Source: an uncultured Dyadobacter sp.
GTDB lineage: Bacteria > Bacteroidota > Bacteroidia > Cytophagales > Spirosomataceae
Length of the DNA: 38,043 nucleotides
Assembly: GCF_946482605.1 (NCBI RefSeq)
Contig: NZ_CAMLSE010000052.1
Location: forward strand, 1-38,043
Direction: 5' to 3'
The translations under genes were made by a program, and so were the position numbers. The notes under the pieces are model-generated. The model searched no databases. It saw only the letters and a program-made list of their open reading frames with translations, and had not been told where the DNA came from. Shown here in pieces: positions 1-8,526 of this stretch. Numbering within the stretch: the stretch's first letter is position 1; each line of letters starts with the position of its first letter.

Positions 1-3
1 GAC

Positions 4-1119
4 ATGGAAGAAGTTAAACCCCAATTGTTGAAAATTACATTCGATGGCATTGAGATCGAAGTAGAGCCCGGGACTACGATAATGCAGGCGGCGCGCAAGA
101 TCGCCGAGGCAGATGACAGTCAGGGACATCTCGTTCCGCCTGCCATGTGTTACTATAAGCCGCTTCCGGTTTCCGGAGGTAAATGCCGTGCATGTCTGGT
201 AAAAGTATCTGCTGGTTCCGCGAAGGATCCCCGCCCGATGCCGAAACTGGTTCCTTCCTGCATTACACAGGTTCAGGATGGAATGGTGGTCGAAAACACT
301 ACAAATCAGGCCGTACTTGACACCCGAAAGAGCATTGTAGAATTCCTGCTGATCAACCACCCGCTCGACTGCCCTATTTGCGACCAGGCCGGTGAATGTC
401 ATTTGCAGGATTTCGCATTTGAGCATGGTTCGGTAAAAACGCGCTATGAAGAGGAAAGGCGGACATTCGATAAGATCGACATAGGCCCGCACGTGCAACT
501 GCACATGACGCGATGCATTCTTTGCTACCGCTGCGTGTACACCGCCGACCAGATTACCGACCAGCGTGTTCACGGCGTCATGAACCGCGGAGACGCTTCG
601 GAAATCAGCACTTACATCGAGAAAGCGATCGATAACGACTTCTCCGGAAATGTGATAGACGTGTGCCCGGTAGGCGCATTGACCGATAAGACTTTCCGCT
701 TTAAGAACCGCGTTTGGTTCACCAAACCGGAGGATGCACACCGTGATTGCGACAAATGCTGCGGAAAAACGACCTTGTGGTACCGTGGTGATGAAGTGAT
801 TCGTGTAACTGCCCGCAAAAATACATGGGGCGAGGTGACGGACTTCATCTGCAATACCTGCCGTTTTGAGAAGAAAAACACCAGCGACTGGGTACTGGAA
901 GGTCCCACCAAAGTGAAACGCAGCTCGGTAATCTCTGCTAACAAATACCGCAAGGACTTGGTTGCGAAGCCTGATTTTGCATTGAAACTGGCAGCTACGC
1001 AGTTCAAGAACATCGACGACTCACGCCCTTACGTGACCGACGAAGATACGATCCGTCACCAGAGCATCGAGAATAACGATAAGGCCAACCACCGTTCGCT
1101 GGCGGCCAACAATAATTAA
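4..1119 (+). CDS. nuoG: NADH-quinone oxidoreductase subunit G, short form
   Basis: Iron-sulfur subunit of the peripheral arm of respiratory complex I, which relays electrons from the NADH-oxidising module towards quinone. Cysteine sets are visible in order: C49, C61, C64 and C86 for a plant-type 2Fe-2S centre; H119-x3-C123-x2-C126-x5-C132, the His/Cys N3-type 4Fe-4S centre; C171-x2-C174-x2-C177 with C221, a second 4Fe-4S centre; and C249/C252 with C283-x2-C286, resembling the start of the molybdopterin-type domain. At 371 residues it stops shortly after this point, so the large molybdopterin-like domain of E. coli NuoG (about 900 residues) is absent, which is the short form of the subunit. 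The ATG lies 3 bases into the window, so the upstream neighbour (probably nuoF) is not visible. nuoH follows after 38 bases. Confidence 0.93.
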   Translation: MEEVKPQLLKITFDGIEIEVEPGTTIMQAARKIAEADDSQGHLVPPAMCYYKPLPVSGGKCRACLVKVSAGSAKDPRPMPKLVPSCITQVQDGMVVENTTNQAVLDTRKSIVEFLLINHPLDCPICDQAGECHLQDFAFEHGSVKTRYEEERRTFDKIDIGPHVQLHMTRCILCYRCVYTADQITDQRVHGVMNRGDASEISTYIEKAIDNDFSGNVIDVCPVGALTDKTFRFKNRVWFTKPEDAHRDCDKCCGKTTLWYRGDEVIRVTARKNTWGEVTDFICNTCRFEKKNTSDWVLEGPTKVKRSSVISANKYRKDLVAKPDFALKLAATQFKNIDDSRPYVTDEDTIRHQSIENNDKANHRSLAANNN

Positions 1120-1157
1120 GAGAATCAGTAAAAGCAGCCGGATAAAATTGCTTTCAA

Positions 1158-2237
1158 ATGGATTTAGTAGAATTTCTTGTTAAAACCTCAACCATCGTTG
1201 TCGTTTTCGGACTTACCCTCGTCATCGCCATGTACTCCACGTGGGCAGAGCGCAAGGTAGCAGGTTTCATTCAGGACCGCAGCGGGCCAAACCGCGCAGG
1301 TTGGGGAGGCCTTTTGCAGCCATTGGCAGATGCAGGTAAAATGTTTTTCAAAGAAGATTTTATCCCCGCATTGGCTAACAAATGGCTCTTTATCGCGGGC
1401 CCCAGCTTGGCGATGCTTACTGCACTGCTGGCGAGCGCGGTAATCCCATTTGGCAGCACATTCCGCATTGCAGGCCATGAGGTAGTATTGCAGGGTGTAG
1501 AGTCCAACATTGGTATTCTTTACGTTTTTGGTGTTGTGGCGCTGGGTGTTTACGGAATTATGGTCGGTGGCTGGGCTTCGAACAACAAATTCTCACTCCT
1601 CGGAGCCATCCGGGCGGCTTCGCAGAATATCAGTTATGAGGTGGCAATGGGTCTTTCCCTGATCGCGATCCTGATGATGAGCAGCTCGCTTTCATTGGGC
1701 GAGATCGTGGCGCAACAACATGGTATGAACTGGAATATCTTCTACCAACCGTTGGGCTTCATCATTTTCATCACCTGCTCGTTCGCAGAATGTAACCGTG
1801 TACCATTCGACCTTCCTGAATGCGAAACGGAACTTGTAGGTGGTTACCATACCGAGTATGGCAGTATGAAATTGGGTTTCTACCTGTTCGCGGAGTATAT
1901 CAACATGTTCATTTCCTCGGCGATCATTTCCGTGCTGTATTTCGGTGGTTATAACTATCCGGGAATGGATTTCGTGTATGCGCAGCTGGTTAAAGCATTA
2001 GGCACTGACACAGGTCATAACATAGCAACATTAATCGGAACGGCTGTTTTCTTCGGAAAAGCATTGTTCTTCGTGTTCTTCTACATGTGGGTGCGCTGGA
2101 CGATCCCTCGTTTCCGCTACGACCAATTGATGAACCTGGGCTGGAAAAAACTGATCCCCCTTGCTATTTTTAACATTATTATCACCGGTGCAGCCGTGCT
2201 TTTCTTGAAGCCTGTGATCACCGCGTGGTTAAATTAA
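1158..2237 (+). CDS. nuoH: NADH-quinone oxidoreductase subunit H
   Basis: Membrane subunit of complex I that forms the quinone chamber at the junction with the peripheral arm. The 359-residue protein has about eight to nine hydrophobic helices. It carries the NuoH hallmarks: WAERKVAGFIQDRSGPNRAG in the first cytoplasmic loop (residues about 29-48), then NRVPFDLPECETELVGGYHT and EYGSMKLG near residues 210-240. The acidic residues of this loop are those implicated in quinone-coupled proton pumping in the family. Length matches the family (320-360). It is co-directional with nuoG (38-base gap) and nuoI (18-base gap), so one transcript is likely. Confidence 0.96.
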   Translation: MDLVEFLVKTSTIVVVFGLTLVIAMYSTWAERKVAGFIQDRSGPNRAGWGGLLQPLADAGKMFFKEDFIPALANKWLFIAGPSLAMLTALLASAVIPFGSTFRIAGHEVVLQGVESNIGILYVFGVVALGVYGIMVGGWASNNKFSLLGAIRAASQNISYEVAMGLSLIAILMMSSSLSLGEIVAQQHGMNWNIFYQPLGFIIFITCSFAECNRVPFDLPECETELVGGYHTEYGSMKLGFYLFAEYINMFISSAIISVLYFGGYNYPGMDFVYAQLVKALGTDTGHNIATLIGTAVFFGKALFFVFFYMWVRWTIPRFRYDQLMNLGWKKLIPLAIFNIIITGAAVLFLKPVITAWLN

Positions 2238-2255
2238 TTCCAAAATCGTATTGCC

Positions 2256-2849
2256 ATGCAATTGACAAATCGCTCAAAGCAAGTAAGCAATAAACAAATG
2301 ACGCTGGCGGAGCGCGCCTACCTGCCTGCGATTGCAACAGGTCTGGCGATTACGATCAAGCACTTTTTCGCCAAGAAAGTAACCATCCAATACCCGGAAG
2401 TGAAACGGTACCTGGGACCGGTTTTCCGTGGAAGACATATTCTGAAGAGAGATGCGGAAGGACGCGAGCGGTGCACGGCCTGCGGTTTGTGCGCGGTAGC
2501 ATGTCCTGCGGAGGCCATTTCAATGGTCGCAGCCGAGCGCGTCAAGGGTGAAGAAAATCTTTACCGTGAAGAAAAATATGCGGCGGTTTATGAAGTAAAT
2601 ATGCTCCGCTGTATTTTCTGCGGCCTTTGCGAAGAAGCTTGCCCGAAACAGGCTGTTTACCTGCGCCACGACGAGTTCGTACCTGTCTTCACAGAACGCG
2701 ACCAGGTGATCTGGGGCAAAGACCTGCTCGTGGAAGACATGAACAGCCGCTATACCCGCGAAGCCTGGACGAAAGAGGAAGCACGGGTACTGGATAATAA
2801 GAGAGCCAGCGGCGAGGTCACCAACGTTGTTCCACGAGCTATTCCCTGA
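2256..2849 (+). CDS. nuoI: NADH-quinone oxidoreductase subunit I (8Fe ferredoxin type)
   Basis: Complex I subunit holding two 4Fe-4S clusters that pass electrons towards NuoB. Two ferredoxin motifs are plain: C73-TACGLC79-AVAC83-P and C119-IFCGLC125-EEAC129-P. The remaining 197 residues fit the family, with an amphipathic N-terminus (about residues 20-45) that lies along the membrane. It sits in the nuoG-H-I-J run, 18 bases after nuoH and 35 before nuoJ. The first ATG at 2256 gives a 14-residue lead before a second Met (MTLAERAY), so the true start could be at 2298. Confidence 0.95.
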   Translation: MQLTNRSKQVSNKQMTLAERAYLPAIATGLAITIKHFFAKKVTIQYPEVKRYLGPVFRGRHILKRDAEGRERCTACGLCAVACPAEAISMVAAERVKGEENLYREEKYAAVYEVNMLRCIFCGLCEEACPKQAVYLRHDEFVPVFTERDQVIWGKDLLVEDMNSRYTREAWTKEEARVLDNKRASGEVTNVVPRAIP

Positions 2850-2884
2850 TTGGTAAACCAAGACTGTCAGCAGTTACTAACATT

Positions 2885-3403
2885 ATGAATTCAGCAGTAT
2901 CATTTTTTTACTTTCTATCCTTCCTGACCATCCTGAGTGCTGTGATGGTCGTGGTATCGCGTAACCCCATTCACAGCGTTCTGTACCTGATCCTGACGTT
3001 CTTTACACTTTCGGGTCACTATATTCTGCTGAATGCGCAATTCCTGGCGGCGGTGAACATCATCGTGTATGCCGGGGCGATCATGGTTCTTTTCCTTTTC
3101 GTCATCATGTTTTTGAATATGAAGCAGGATCAGGAGGAAGCCAAGACGAATTTGACCAAAATAGCAGCCACTATCGTAGGCGGGACAGTATTTGTGATCC
3201 TTTTCGGTGCTTACCGCAAAACCGCCATTGAGCCATTCAATCCGCAAACTTATGATTCGCAGATCGGGATGATCGAAAACCTGGGACATATGCTTTTCCG
3301 GGAATACCTTCTGCCTTTCGAGCTGGCTTCTATCCTTTTGCTTGTGGCGATGGTTGGAGCTGTGTTGTTGGGCAAGCGGGAGATTGGGGAGCGACACTTC
3401 TAG
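2885..3403 (+). CDS. nuoJ: NADH-quinone oxidoreductase subunit J (locus 1)
   Basis: Small membrane subunit of the complex I proton-pumping arm. The 172 residues contain five hydrophobic helices and the typical NuoJ segments: NPIHSVLYLILTFF, then VNIIVYAGAIMVLFLFVIMF (helix 3, whose pi-bulge is a family feature) and LLPFELASILLLVAMVGAV near the C-terminus. It is the last gene of the nuoG-H-I-J run. No nuoK, L, M or N follows; a strong terminator and the convergent gcvP come next. It differs clearly from the second NuoJ at 37412-37933. Confidence 0.93.
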   Translation: MNSAVSFFYFLSFLTILSAVMVVVSRNPIHSVLYLILTFFTLSGHYILLNAQFLAAVNIIVYAGAIMVLFLFVIMFLNMKQDQEEAKTNLTKIAATIVGGTVFVILFGAYRKTAIEPFNPQTYDSQIGMIENLGHMLFREYLLPFELASILLLVAMVGAVLLGKREIGERHF

Positions 3404-3420
3404 CGGTACTGTATCGCTCG

Positions 3421-3442
3421 ACCCAAGCCTGAAGGCTTGGGT
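3421..3442. repeat. Short palindrome (hairpin A) after nuoJ
   Basis: The stem ACCCAAGCC/GGCTTGGGT (9 bp, perfect) closes a TGAA loop. It has no T tract of its own and lies 17 bases after the nuoJ stop. A relative with the same loop lies at 3511-3530. Confidence 0.7.
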
Positions 3443-3446
3443 TAAC

Positions 3447-3474
3447 AAAAAGAGGCTCTTTCGAGCCTCTTTTT
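3447..3474. terminator. Bidirectional rho-independent terminator, nuoJ / gcvP
   Basis: Perfect 12-bp stem (AAAAAGAGGCTC/GAGCCTCTTTTT) with a 4-base TTTC loop, an A tract on the left arm and a T tract on the right arm. It lies between the convergent nuoJ and gcvP and can serve both strands. Confidence 0.9.
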
Positions 3475-3510
3475 GTTTGGTATCTGTCATCTTGCCTTGC
3501 TCCGGATGTC

Positions 3511-3530
3511 CCCAGGCTTGAAAGCCTGGG
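3511..3530. repeat. Short palindrome (hairpin B) beside gcvP stop
   Basis: The stem CCCAGGCT/AGCCTGGG (8 bp, perfect) closes a TGAA loop, 7 bases from the gcvP stop codon. Compared with the core of hairpin A, two stem positions differ, and both changes are compensated on the other arm. Confidence 0.7.
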
Positions 3531-3536
3531 ACGTGG

Positions 3537-6431
3537 TCAGGCTTCTTCTACTTCGGAGTAGGCTTCAACCGGGATGCAGGAACAGATCAGGTTGCGGTCG
3601 CCGTACGCACTGTCGACGCGGCTTACACTTGGCCAGAACTTGTTGAAGCGCAGGTATGGCAGCGGGAATGCAGCTTTTTCGCGGCTGTAAGAGCGCGTCC
3701 AGTTCTCGCTCAGCAATACGCGGGAAGTATGCGGTGCGTTCTTCAAAACGTTATCTGTGCGGTCTGCCACGCCTTCTTCCACTTCCCGGATCTCGTTACG
3801 GATCGCGATCATCGCGTCACAGAAACGGTCCAGTTCTGCTTTCGATTCCGACTCCGTTGGCTCGATCATCAATGTACCTGCCACCGGGAATGACAATGTA
3901 GGTGCATGGAAACCGTAGTCCATTAAACGTTTCGCCAAATCCTCCGCTTCCACACCCGCAGCTTTGAATCCACGGCAGTCGACGATCATTTCGTGCGCAC
4001 AACGCCCGTTTGCGCCCGTGTAAAGCACTTCATAATGTCCGTTCAGGCGTTCCTTGATATAGTTTGCATTCAGGATCGCGTATTTGGTTGCATTGGTAAG
4101 CCCTTCACCACCCATCATTGCAATGTAAGCGTAGGAGATCGTCAGGATGCTCGCGCTGCCGTAAGGTGCCGCAGAAACCGCTCCGGCTTGTCCGTTTGGC
4201 AAATACTCGGGTTGCGTGCTGAAATTCACGTGACCTGGCAGGAATGGCATCAGGTGCTCGGCCACGCCGATCGGCCCTACGCCCGGGCCACCGCCACCGT
4301 GAGGGATACAGAATGTTTTGTGCAAATTGAGGTGACACACGTCCGCACCGATGCTGGCAGGGCTTGTAAGACCAACCTGTGCATTCATATTGGCGCCATC
4401 CATATACACCTGCCCGCCGAACGAATGGATCATCGAGCAGATCTCGATAATGCTTTCTTCATAAACACCGTGCGTCGATGGGTAAGTTACCATCAAACAC
4501 GACAGCTCATTGGCATATTGTTCAGCCCTCGCACGCAAATCTTCCACGTCGATATTGCCACGTTCATCGCATTTCGTCACGACTACCTTCATACCGGCCA
4601 TTACAGCTGACGCGGGGTTGGTACCGTGCGCGGAAGAAGGGATCAATGCAACATTACGATGTGCCTCACCCCGGCTTTCGTGATAGGCACGGATGGCCAT
4701 CAGGCCGGCATATTCGCCTTGTGCCCCTGAGTTTGGCTGAAACGACATCGCCGCAAAACCGGTGATTTCGCAAAGCCAGGTATTGAGCTCGCTCACCAGC
4801 TGCGCGTAACCACCCACCTGGTTGGTAGGGGCGAACGGGTGCAAGCCGCCAAATTCCGGCCAGGTAAGCGGTATCATTTCGGCGGTCGCATTCAGCTTCA
4901 TGGTACAGCTGCCGAGCGAGATCATGGAATGTACCAATGAAAGGTCTTTGCTCTCCAATGATTTCAAATAACGCAGCATTTCATGCTCGGTATGATGCGT
5001 ATTGAAAACCGGGTGCGTCAGGTAGTCCGAAGTTCTTACCAGATTTTCAGGGAAAGAAAATTCCAGTTCCTCGTCGATCACCATTTCACCCTGGAATCCG
5101 GAAACTTCGGCGAACACATTCAGCAATGCAATCGCATCGTCGAAGTTTTTGGCCTCATCAAAAGAAACCGAAAGGCTCTCGTCGCCATGGTATTTGAGGT
5201 TAATACCCCATTTCAACGCCTGCTCACGCAATTTTCTGGTGAGTGGTGTTTTGATCGTTACGGTGTCGAAATAATTTTCAGTTACAACTTCATAATTAAA
5301 TTTCTTCACCGTTTCCACAAACAGGCGGGTGAGGCCATGCACACGTGCAGCAATGCTCCTGACACCTTCGGGCCCATGGTAAACCGCATAGGCGCCGGCG
5401 ATAACGGCAAGCAGTACCTGCGCGGTACAAATATTGGAAGTCGCTTTTTCGCGGCGGATATGCTGCTCGCGGGTCTGCAACGCCATACGCAATGCGCGAT
5501 TTCCCTCGCCATCTACCGAAACTCCGATGATACGGCCCGGAATCTGGCGCTTGAAAGCGTCCTTAGTGGCGAAATACGCCGCATGCGGACCACCGTAGCC
5601 CATGGGCACACCGAAGCGCTGTGAAGAACCGATCACCACATCGGCACCCATTTCGCCCGGCGATTTCAGAAGCGTCAATGCCAGCAGATCTGCTGCAACT
5701 GCTACGGAAATGCCCAGTTCGTGAGCCGATGCTATAAAATCGGTGTAATCGATCACCTCGCCATCGGTAGCCGGATATTGCACCAGCGCGGCGTAGATAT
5801 TTTCATCAGTAAGGTCAACCGTTGCATGGTTGCCCACTATTACGTCGATGCCGATCGGCTTCGCACGGGTGTAAACGAGGTCGATCGTCTGCGGATGGCA
5901 GAGCTCCGATACGAAGAATGTATTTGCCTTTTTTCTAGAAGCGCCTCTCAATGCATGCAGCATAGTCATCGCCTCAGCTGCGGCTGTTGCTTCATCGAGC
6001 AACGATGCATTCGCAATCTCCATGCCTGTCAGATCAGTTACAACCGTCTGAAAGTTCAGAAGCATTTCAAGCCTCCCCTGTGCGATTTCCGCCTGATAGG
6101 GCGTATAGGCAGTATACCAGGCCGGATTTTCGAGGATGTTCCTCAGGATGACATTCGGTGTGATGGTATCGTAATAGCCCGTGCCGATATAGGATTTCAG
6201 CACCGCATTTTTGGAAGCAATTCTTTTGATGTATTGTAAAAATTCCTGCTCCGATTTGGGCCTCGGCAAATTCAATGGTTTTTGTAAACGAATCGCGGAA
6301 GGAAGAGTTTGGTCGATCAGTTCATCCACTGACCCGGCTCCAATGGTCTTCAACATTTCCTGCAATTCCTGCTCATCTTTACCGTGGTGACGGTTTTCAA
6401 ACTTGTCCTGGTTTCGAAGATTAACTTTCAT
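3537..6431 (-). CDS. gcvP: Glycine dehydrogenase (decarboxylating), P protein
   Basis: PLP-dependent P protein of the glycine cleavage system. It decarboxylates glycine and passes the aminomethyl group to the lipoyl arm of GcvH. At 964 residues it is the single-chain form, with both the N-terminal and C-terminal aminotransferase-fold halves that some bacteria encode as two genes. The PLP-binding lysine is K705 in the motif [20 protein letters not shown], and [15 protein letters not shown] and [10 protein letters not shown] lie nearby. The H and T protein genes are not adjacent. A -7-like promoter lies at 6475-6482, with a palindrome just upstream at 6497-6511. Confidence 0.97.
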   Translation of the reverse strand: MKVNLRNQDKFENRHHGKDEQELQEMLKTIGAGSVDELIDQTLPSAIRLQKPLNLPRPKSEQEFLQYIKRIASKNAVLKSYIGTGYYDTITPNVILRNILENPAWYTAYTPYQAEIAQGRLEMLLNFQTVVTDLTGMEIANASLLDEATAAAEAMTMLHALRGASRKKANTFFVSELCHPQTIDLVYTRAKPIGIDVIVGNHATVDLTDENIYAALVQYPATDGEVIDYTDFIASAHELGISVAVAADLLALTLLKSPGEMGADVVIGSSQRFGVPMGYGGPHAAYFATKDAFKRQIPGRIIGVSVDGEGNRALRMALQTREQHIRREKATSNICTAQVLLAVIAGAYAVYHGPEGVRSIAARVHGLTRLFVETVKKFNYEVVTENYFDTVTIKTPLTRKLREQALKWGINLKYHGDESLSVSFDEAKNFDDAIALLNVFAEVSGFQGEMVIDEELEFSFPENLVRTSDYLTHPVFNTHHTEHEMLRYLKSLESKDLSLVHSMISLGSCTMKLNATAEMIPLTWPEFGGLHPFAPTNQVGGYAQLVSELNTWLCEITGFAAMSFQPNSGAQGEYAGLMAIRAYHESRGEAHRNVALIPSSAHGTNPASAVMAGMKVVVTKCDERGNIDVEDLRARAEQYANELSCLMVTYPSTHGVYEESIIEICSMIHSFGGQVYMDGANMNAQVGLTSPASIGADVCHLNLHKTFCIPHGGGGPGVGPIGVAEHLMPFLPGHVNFSTQPEYLPNGQAGAVSAAPYGSASILTISYAYIAMMGGEGLTNATKYAILNANYIKERLNGHYEVLYTGANGRCAHEMIVDCRGFKAAGVEAEDLAKRLMDYGFHAPTLSFPVAGTLMIEPTESESKAELDRFCDAMIAIRNEIREVEEGVADRTDNVLKNAPHTSRVLLSENWTRSYSREKAAFPLPYLRFNKFWPSVSRVDSAYGDRNLICSCIPVEAYSEVEEA

Positions 6432-6474
6432 TCAAGTTAGGCTGAGAATGCCGCTATTAGGTGATTTTAAAATA

Positions 6475-6482
6475 CAAAAGTA
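6475..6482 (-). promoter_or_regulatory. Promoter -7 element for gcvP
   Basis: On the minus strand this reads TACTTTTG, a perfect match to the Bacteroidota -7 consensus TAnnTTTG, about 44 bases upstream of the gcvP ATG. No well-spaced -33 TTTG is evident. Confidence 0.6.
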
Positions 6483-6496
6483 AGCAAATCCAACCA

Positions 6497-6511
6497 AATC
6501 TCTCAGAGATT
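6497..6511. promoter_or_regulatory. Palindrome at the gcvP -33 region (candidate operator or terminator)
   Basis: AATCTCT-C-AGAGATT is a perfect 7-1-7 inverted repeat. It sits inside a wider inverted repeat, AGTAAGCA (6479-6486) with TGCTTACT (6520-6527). On the minus strand it lies just upstream of the gcvP -7 element and 52 bases after the stop of the small exported-peptide gene. It could be an operator for gcvP or the terminator of that gene. Confidence 0.4.
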
Positions 6512-6562
6512 GATGGCTATGCTTACTCTTGATTATGTACAAAATCCAGCGACCGGAAGTTC

Positions 6563-6775
6563 CTAGTGGTTAGGGCAACCACAATCCGTTTTCCGTTTGA
6601 ATATCCCCAGGAATTTCTTAGACCTCGGCTTCTTGTAACCCTTGTACTTCTTCTTTTTACCAAATAGCTCTGTTTTAGCAGATGCAGGCTTGGCTGAAAC
6701 GGTTTCAACACCTGAAATGCCGCAAACAAGTGCCAATACCAGAAGCCAGGGAGTGATTTTCTTCATGATTTTCAT
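6563..6775 (-). CDS. Small exported basic protein with C-terminal CGCPNH
   Basis: A 70-residue protein with a clear signal peptide (MKIMKKITPWLLVLALVCG, cleavage probably near residues 25-34). The mature part is very basic (KKKKYKGYKKPRSKKF) and ends in DCGCPNH. I do not recognise a characterised family. The C-x-C plus terminal His could bind metal or be lipid- or disulfide-linked; this is inference. The ATG at 6775 was preferred over an upstream TTG at 6790 because it puts the basic residues at the start of the signal peptide; another ATG is at 6766. The gene lies upstream of gcvP on the same strand, separated by 131 bases and a palindrome. Confidence 0.72.
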   Translation of the reverse strand: MKIMKKITPWLLVLALVCGISGVETVSAKPASAKTELFGKKKKYKGYKKPRSKKFLGIFKRKTDCGCPNH

Positions 6776-6864
6776 GCGATGGATCGTCAAAGGTTAAATA
6801 TGCAACGCAATACCAGCCGTTTTAGATATGTATCGCAGCAACCTTCCGCAATTTTCCGAAAATT

Positions 6865-8121
6865 TTACGCTTTTACCAATTCCAGGATCGTGATTTCGGG
6901 CAGAATACCTACACGGCCGGGATAACCCAGGTAGCCAAATCCGCGGTTTACGTACAAATACTGGTCGTCTTCTTCATACAGGCCAGCCCATTGTTTGTAA
7001 CGATATTGTACAGGGCTCCATCTCAACTTACCTATCTCAACACCAAACTGCATGCCATGGGTGTGCCCGGCCAGCGCCAGATCGATATCCTTATAATTAG
7101 GCAGGACCTGCGCGCCCCAATGGCTGGGGTCGTGGGAGAGCAATATTTTCACCGGATAATCATCCGTGTGCTGGTATGCCTTTTCGAGATTCCCATATTT
7201 GGCAAAGTTTCCGGCTCCCCAATTCTGAATTCCGATCAGGCCGATCGACGCTCCATCCACAGTAATAGGTCGGTTTTCGTCAAGCATCAGCTTCCATCCC
7301 AGTAATTCATGCGCCTTTTTCAGATCCGTAAGATTGCGCGTCTTGGAATTTTCATCAGCCCAATGGAAATAGTCACCGTAATCGTGGTTCCCCAATACAG
7401 AATGTACACCCAGCGGTGCTTTAACCTTATCAAAAATATTTATGTAGTCTTTCACCTCCATGGCGCGGTCGTTGACCAGATCGCCCGTGAAGAATGCAAT
7501 ATCGGGCTTTTCCTTCATCAACATCTCTACGCCTCCTTTCACTGCCGTTTTATTGAAAAAACTGCCCGAATGGATATCCGAGAGTTGGGCGATCTTAATG
7601 CCGTGAAATTGTCTGGGGAGGTTTTTCAAAGGCACCTTCACGCGACGGATCCGGTAATCGTGCGCACCCGACAAAATGCCATAGGCGAATGTGCCCATCA
7701 ATCCTGCACCTGCCACCACGGCCGTCGTTGCCAGAAATTGCGACCGGGGTATGGTCGGCTCACCCGTTTCCGGTGAAGGAGTTGCCGCAGACGGAACGAA
7801 AAAACTAACGATCCATTGGAAGAATCTCCTGACGTCGTCAACAAGCAGGATCAGCACTGCGAGCAATTTGGATAAATAGGGAATCGCAATGAAGGCAACC
7901 ACAAAGGTCCGGGTCGTGCTTCTGAAATAATCGGGCGGAAGTAACTGCATCGCAATGTAAGCCCCGAGGGTAATGGCCGTGAGAGCCCAGTAGGCACCTC
8001 CGATCCAGCGTTGGGTAAGTGGGTTAAGATTTCGGATCGCTAACCGGAGGCCTTGCCAGACATACCAGTCGATGGCAAAAAGAACGAAAGTCAGTATGAT
8101 AAAAAAGAAGGTTCTGTTCAT
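6865..8121 (-). CDS. Membrane-anchored metallophosphoesterase (YkuE/YaeI-like)
   Basis: A 418-residue protein with four hydrophobic helices in the first 165 residues, followed by a calcineurin-like phosphoesterase domain. Metal-binding motifs appear in order: AQLSDIHSGSF (D..H), FFTGDLVND (GD), VLGNHDYGDYF (GNHD), LLSHDPSHW and LALAGHTHGMQFG (GHTH). All residues expected for a di-metal centre are present. The family includes YkuE-like phosphodiesterases; the substrate cannot be told from sequence. The position of the helices before the domain suggests the catalytic part faces the periplasm. It stands alone on its strand, divergent from the small gene at 8291. Confidence 0.9.
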   Translation of the reverse strand: MNRTFFFIILTFVLFAIDWYVWQGLRLAIRNLNPLTQRWIGGAYWALTAITLGAYIAMQLLPPDYFRSTTRTFVVAFIAIPYLSKLLAVLILLVDDVRRFFQWIVSFFVPSAATPSPETGEPTIPRSQFLATTAVVAGAGLMGTFAYGILSGAHDYRIRRVKVPLKNLPRQFHGIKIAQLSDIHSGSFFNKTAVKGGVEMLMKEKPDIAFFTGDLVNDRAMEVKDYINIFDKVKAPLGVHSVLGNHDYGDYFHWADENSKTRNLTDLKKAHELLGWKLMLDENRPITVDGASIGLIGIQNWGAGNFAKYGNLEKAYQHTDDYPVKILLSHDPSHWGAQVLPNYKDIDLALAGHTHGMQFGVEIGKLRWSPVQYRYKQWAGLYEEDDQYLYVNRGFGYLGYPGRVGILPEITILELVKA

Positions 8122-8262
8122 TTCAAATGATAGTTGTCATATCAACGACAAACATTTGTAATTGTTTTCACGTTCAGGCGTCTTACCAAATTAGCGGTGA
8201 TTGTACAGCAAAGGTCGGAAGCAAACTTCGAAGGGTAATTTCGACAGCTAAATGGTTTTCGG

Positions 8263-8270
8263 TACTTTTG
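8263..8270 (+). promoter_or_regulatory. Promoter -7 element for the gene at 8291
   Basis: TACTTTTG is a perfect TAnnTTTG match ending 20 bases before the ATG at 8291. It lies inside the longer open frame that begins at 8252, which argues against that earlier start. Confidence 0.6.
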
Positions 8271-8290
8271 TATCATATCCCATATCCGTT

Positions 8291-8512
8291 ATGCCGAAAT
8301 ATGACTTCAAACGGTTTCACATCCGTTCCATGAACGCGGGCTCCGAAGAGGAGAAAGCTGAAATCAATCAGGAATTGAAAGATCTGTATGCTTCTTTACC
8401 TGATGATGAAAAGAAAATATTCAATGAGGAGTTGCAGCATTTCCTTACCAAGGAGGTAGCCCGTATCAAATCCGATTACGAATCCATCAACGGATTAAAC
8501 CAACCCAACTGA
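8291..8512 (+). CDS. Small acidic helical protein, unknown function
   Basis: A 73-residue soluble protein beginning MPKYDFKRFHIRSMN. It is rich in Glu, Asp and Lys and predicted almost wholly helical (SEEEKAEINQELKDLYASL and following). It has no signal peptide and no cysteines. I do not recognise a characterised family; the regular charged pattern and dedicated promoter suggest a real gene. The start at 8291 was chosen because the frame upstream (MVFGTFVSYPISV) covers the -7 promoter element. It ends 14 bases from the convergent YqgE-family gene. Confidence 0.75.
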   Translation: MPKYDFKRFHIRSMNAGSEEEKAEINQELKDLYASLPDDEKKIFNEELQHFLTKEVARIKSDYESINGLNQPN

Positions 8513-8526
8513 TCCTTTTGAAGGCA

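Noticed and set aside
2915..3490. 191-codon minus-strand frame opposite nuoJ
   Set aside because: Its coding span is antisense to nuoJ and it runs through the terminator region. Composition is not protein-like.
3993..4610. 205-codon plus-strand frame within gcvP
   Set aside because: Antisense to the conserved C-terminal half of GcvP, including its PLP lysine. No promoter or family pattern supports it.
6432..6562. Glycine riboswitch upstream of gcvP
   Set aside because: The leader after the predicted start is only about 38 bases, too short for a glycine aptamer, and none of the conserved aptamer motifs is seen.
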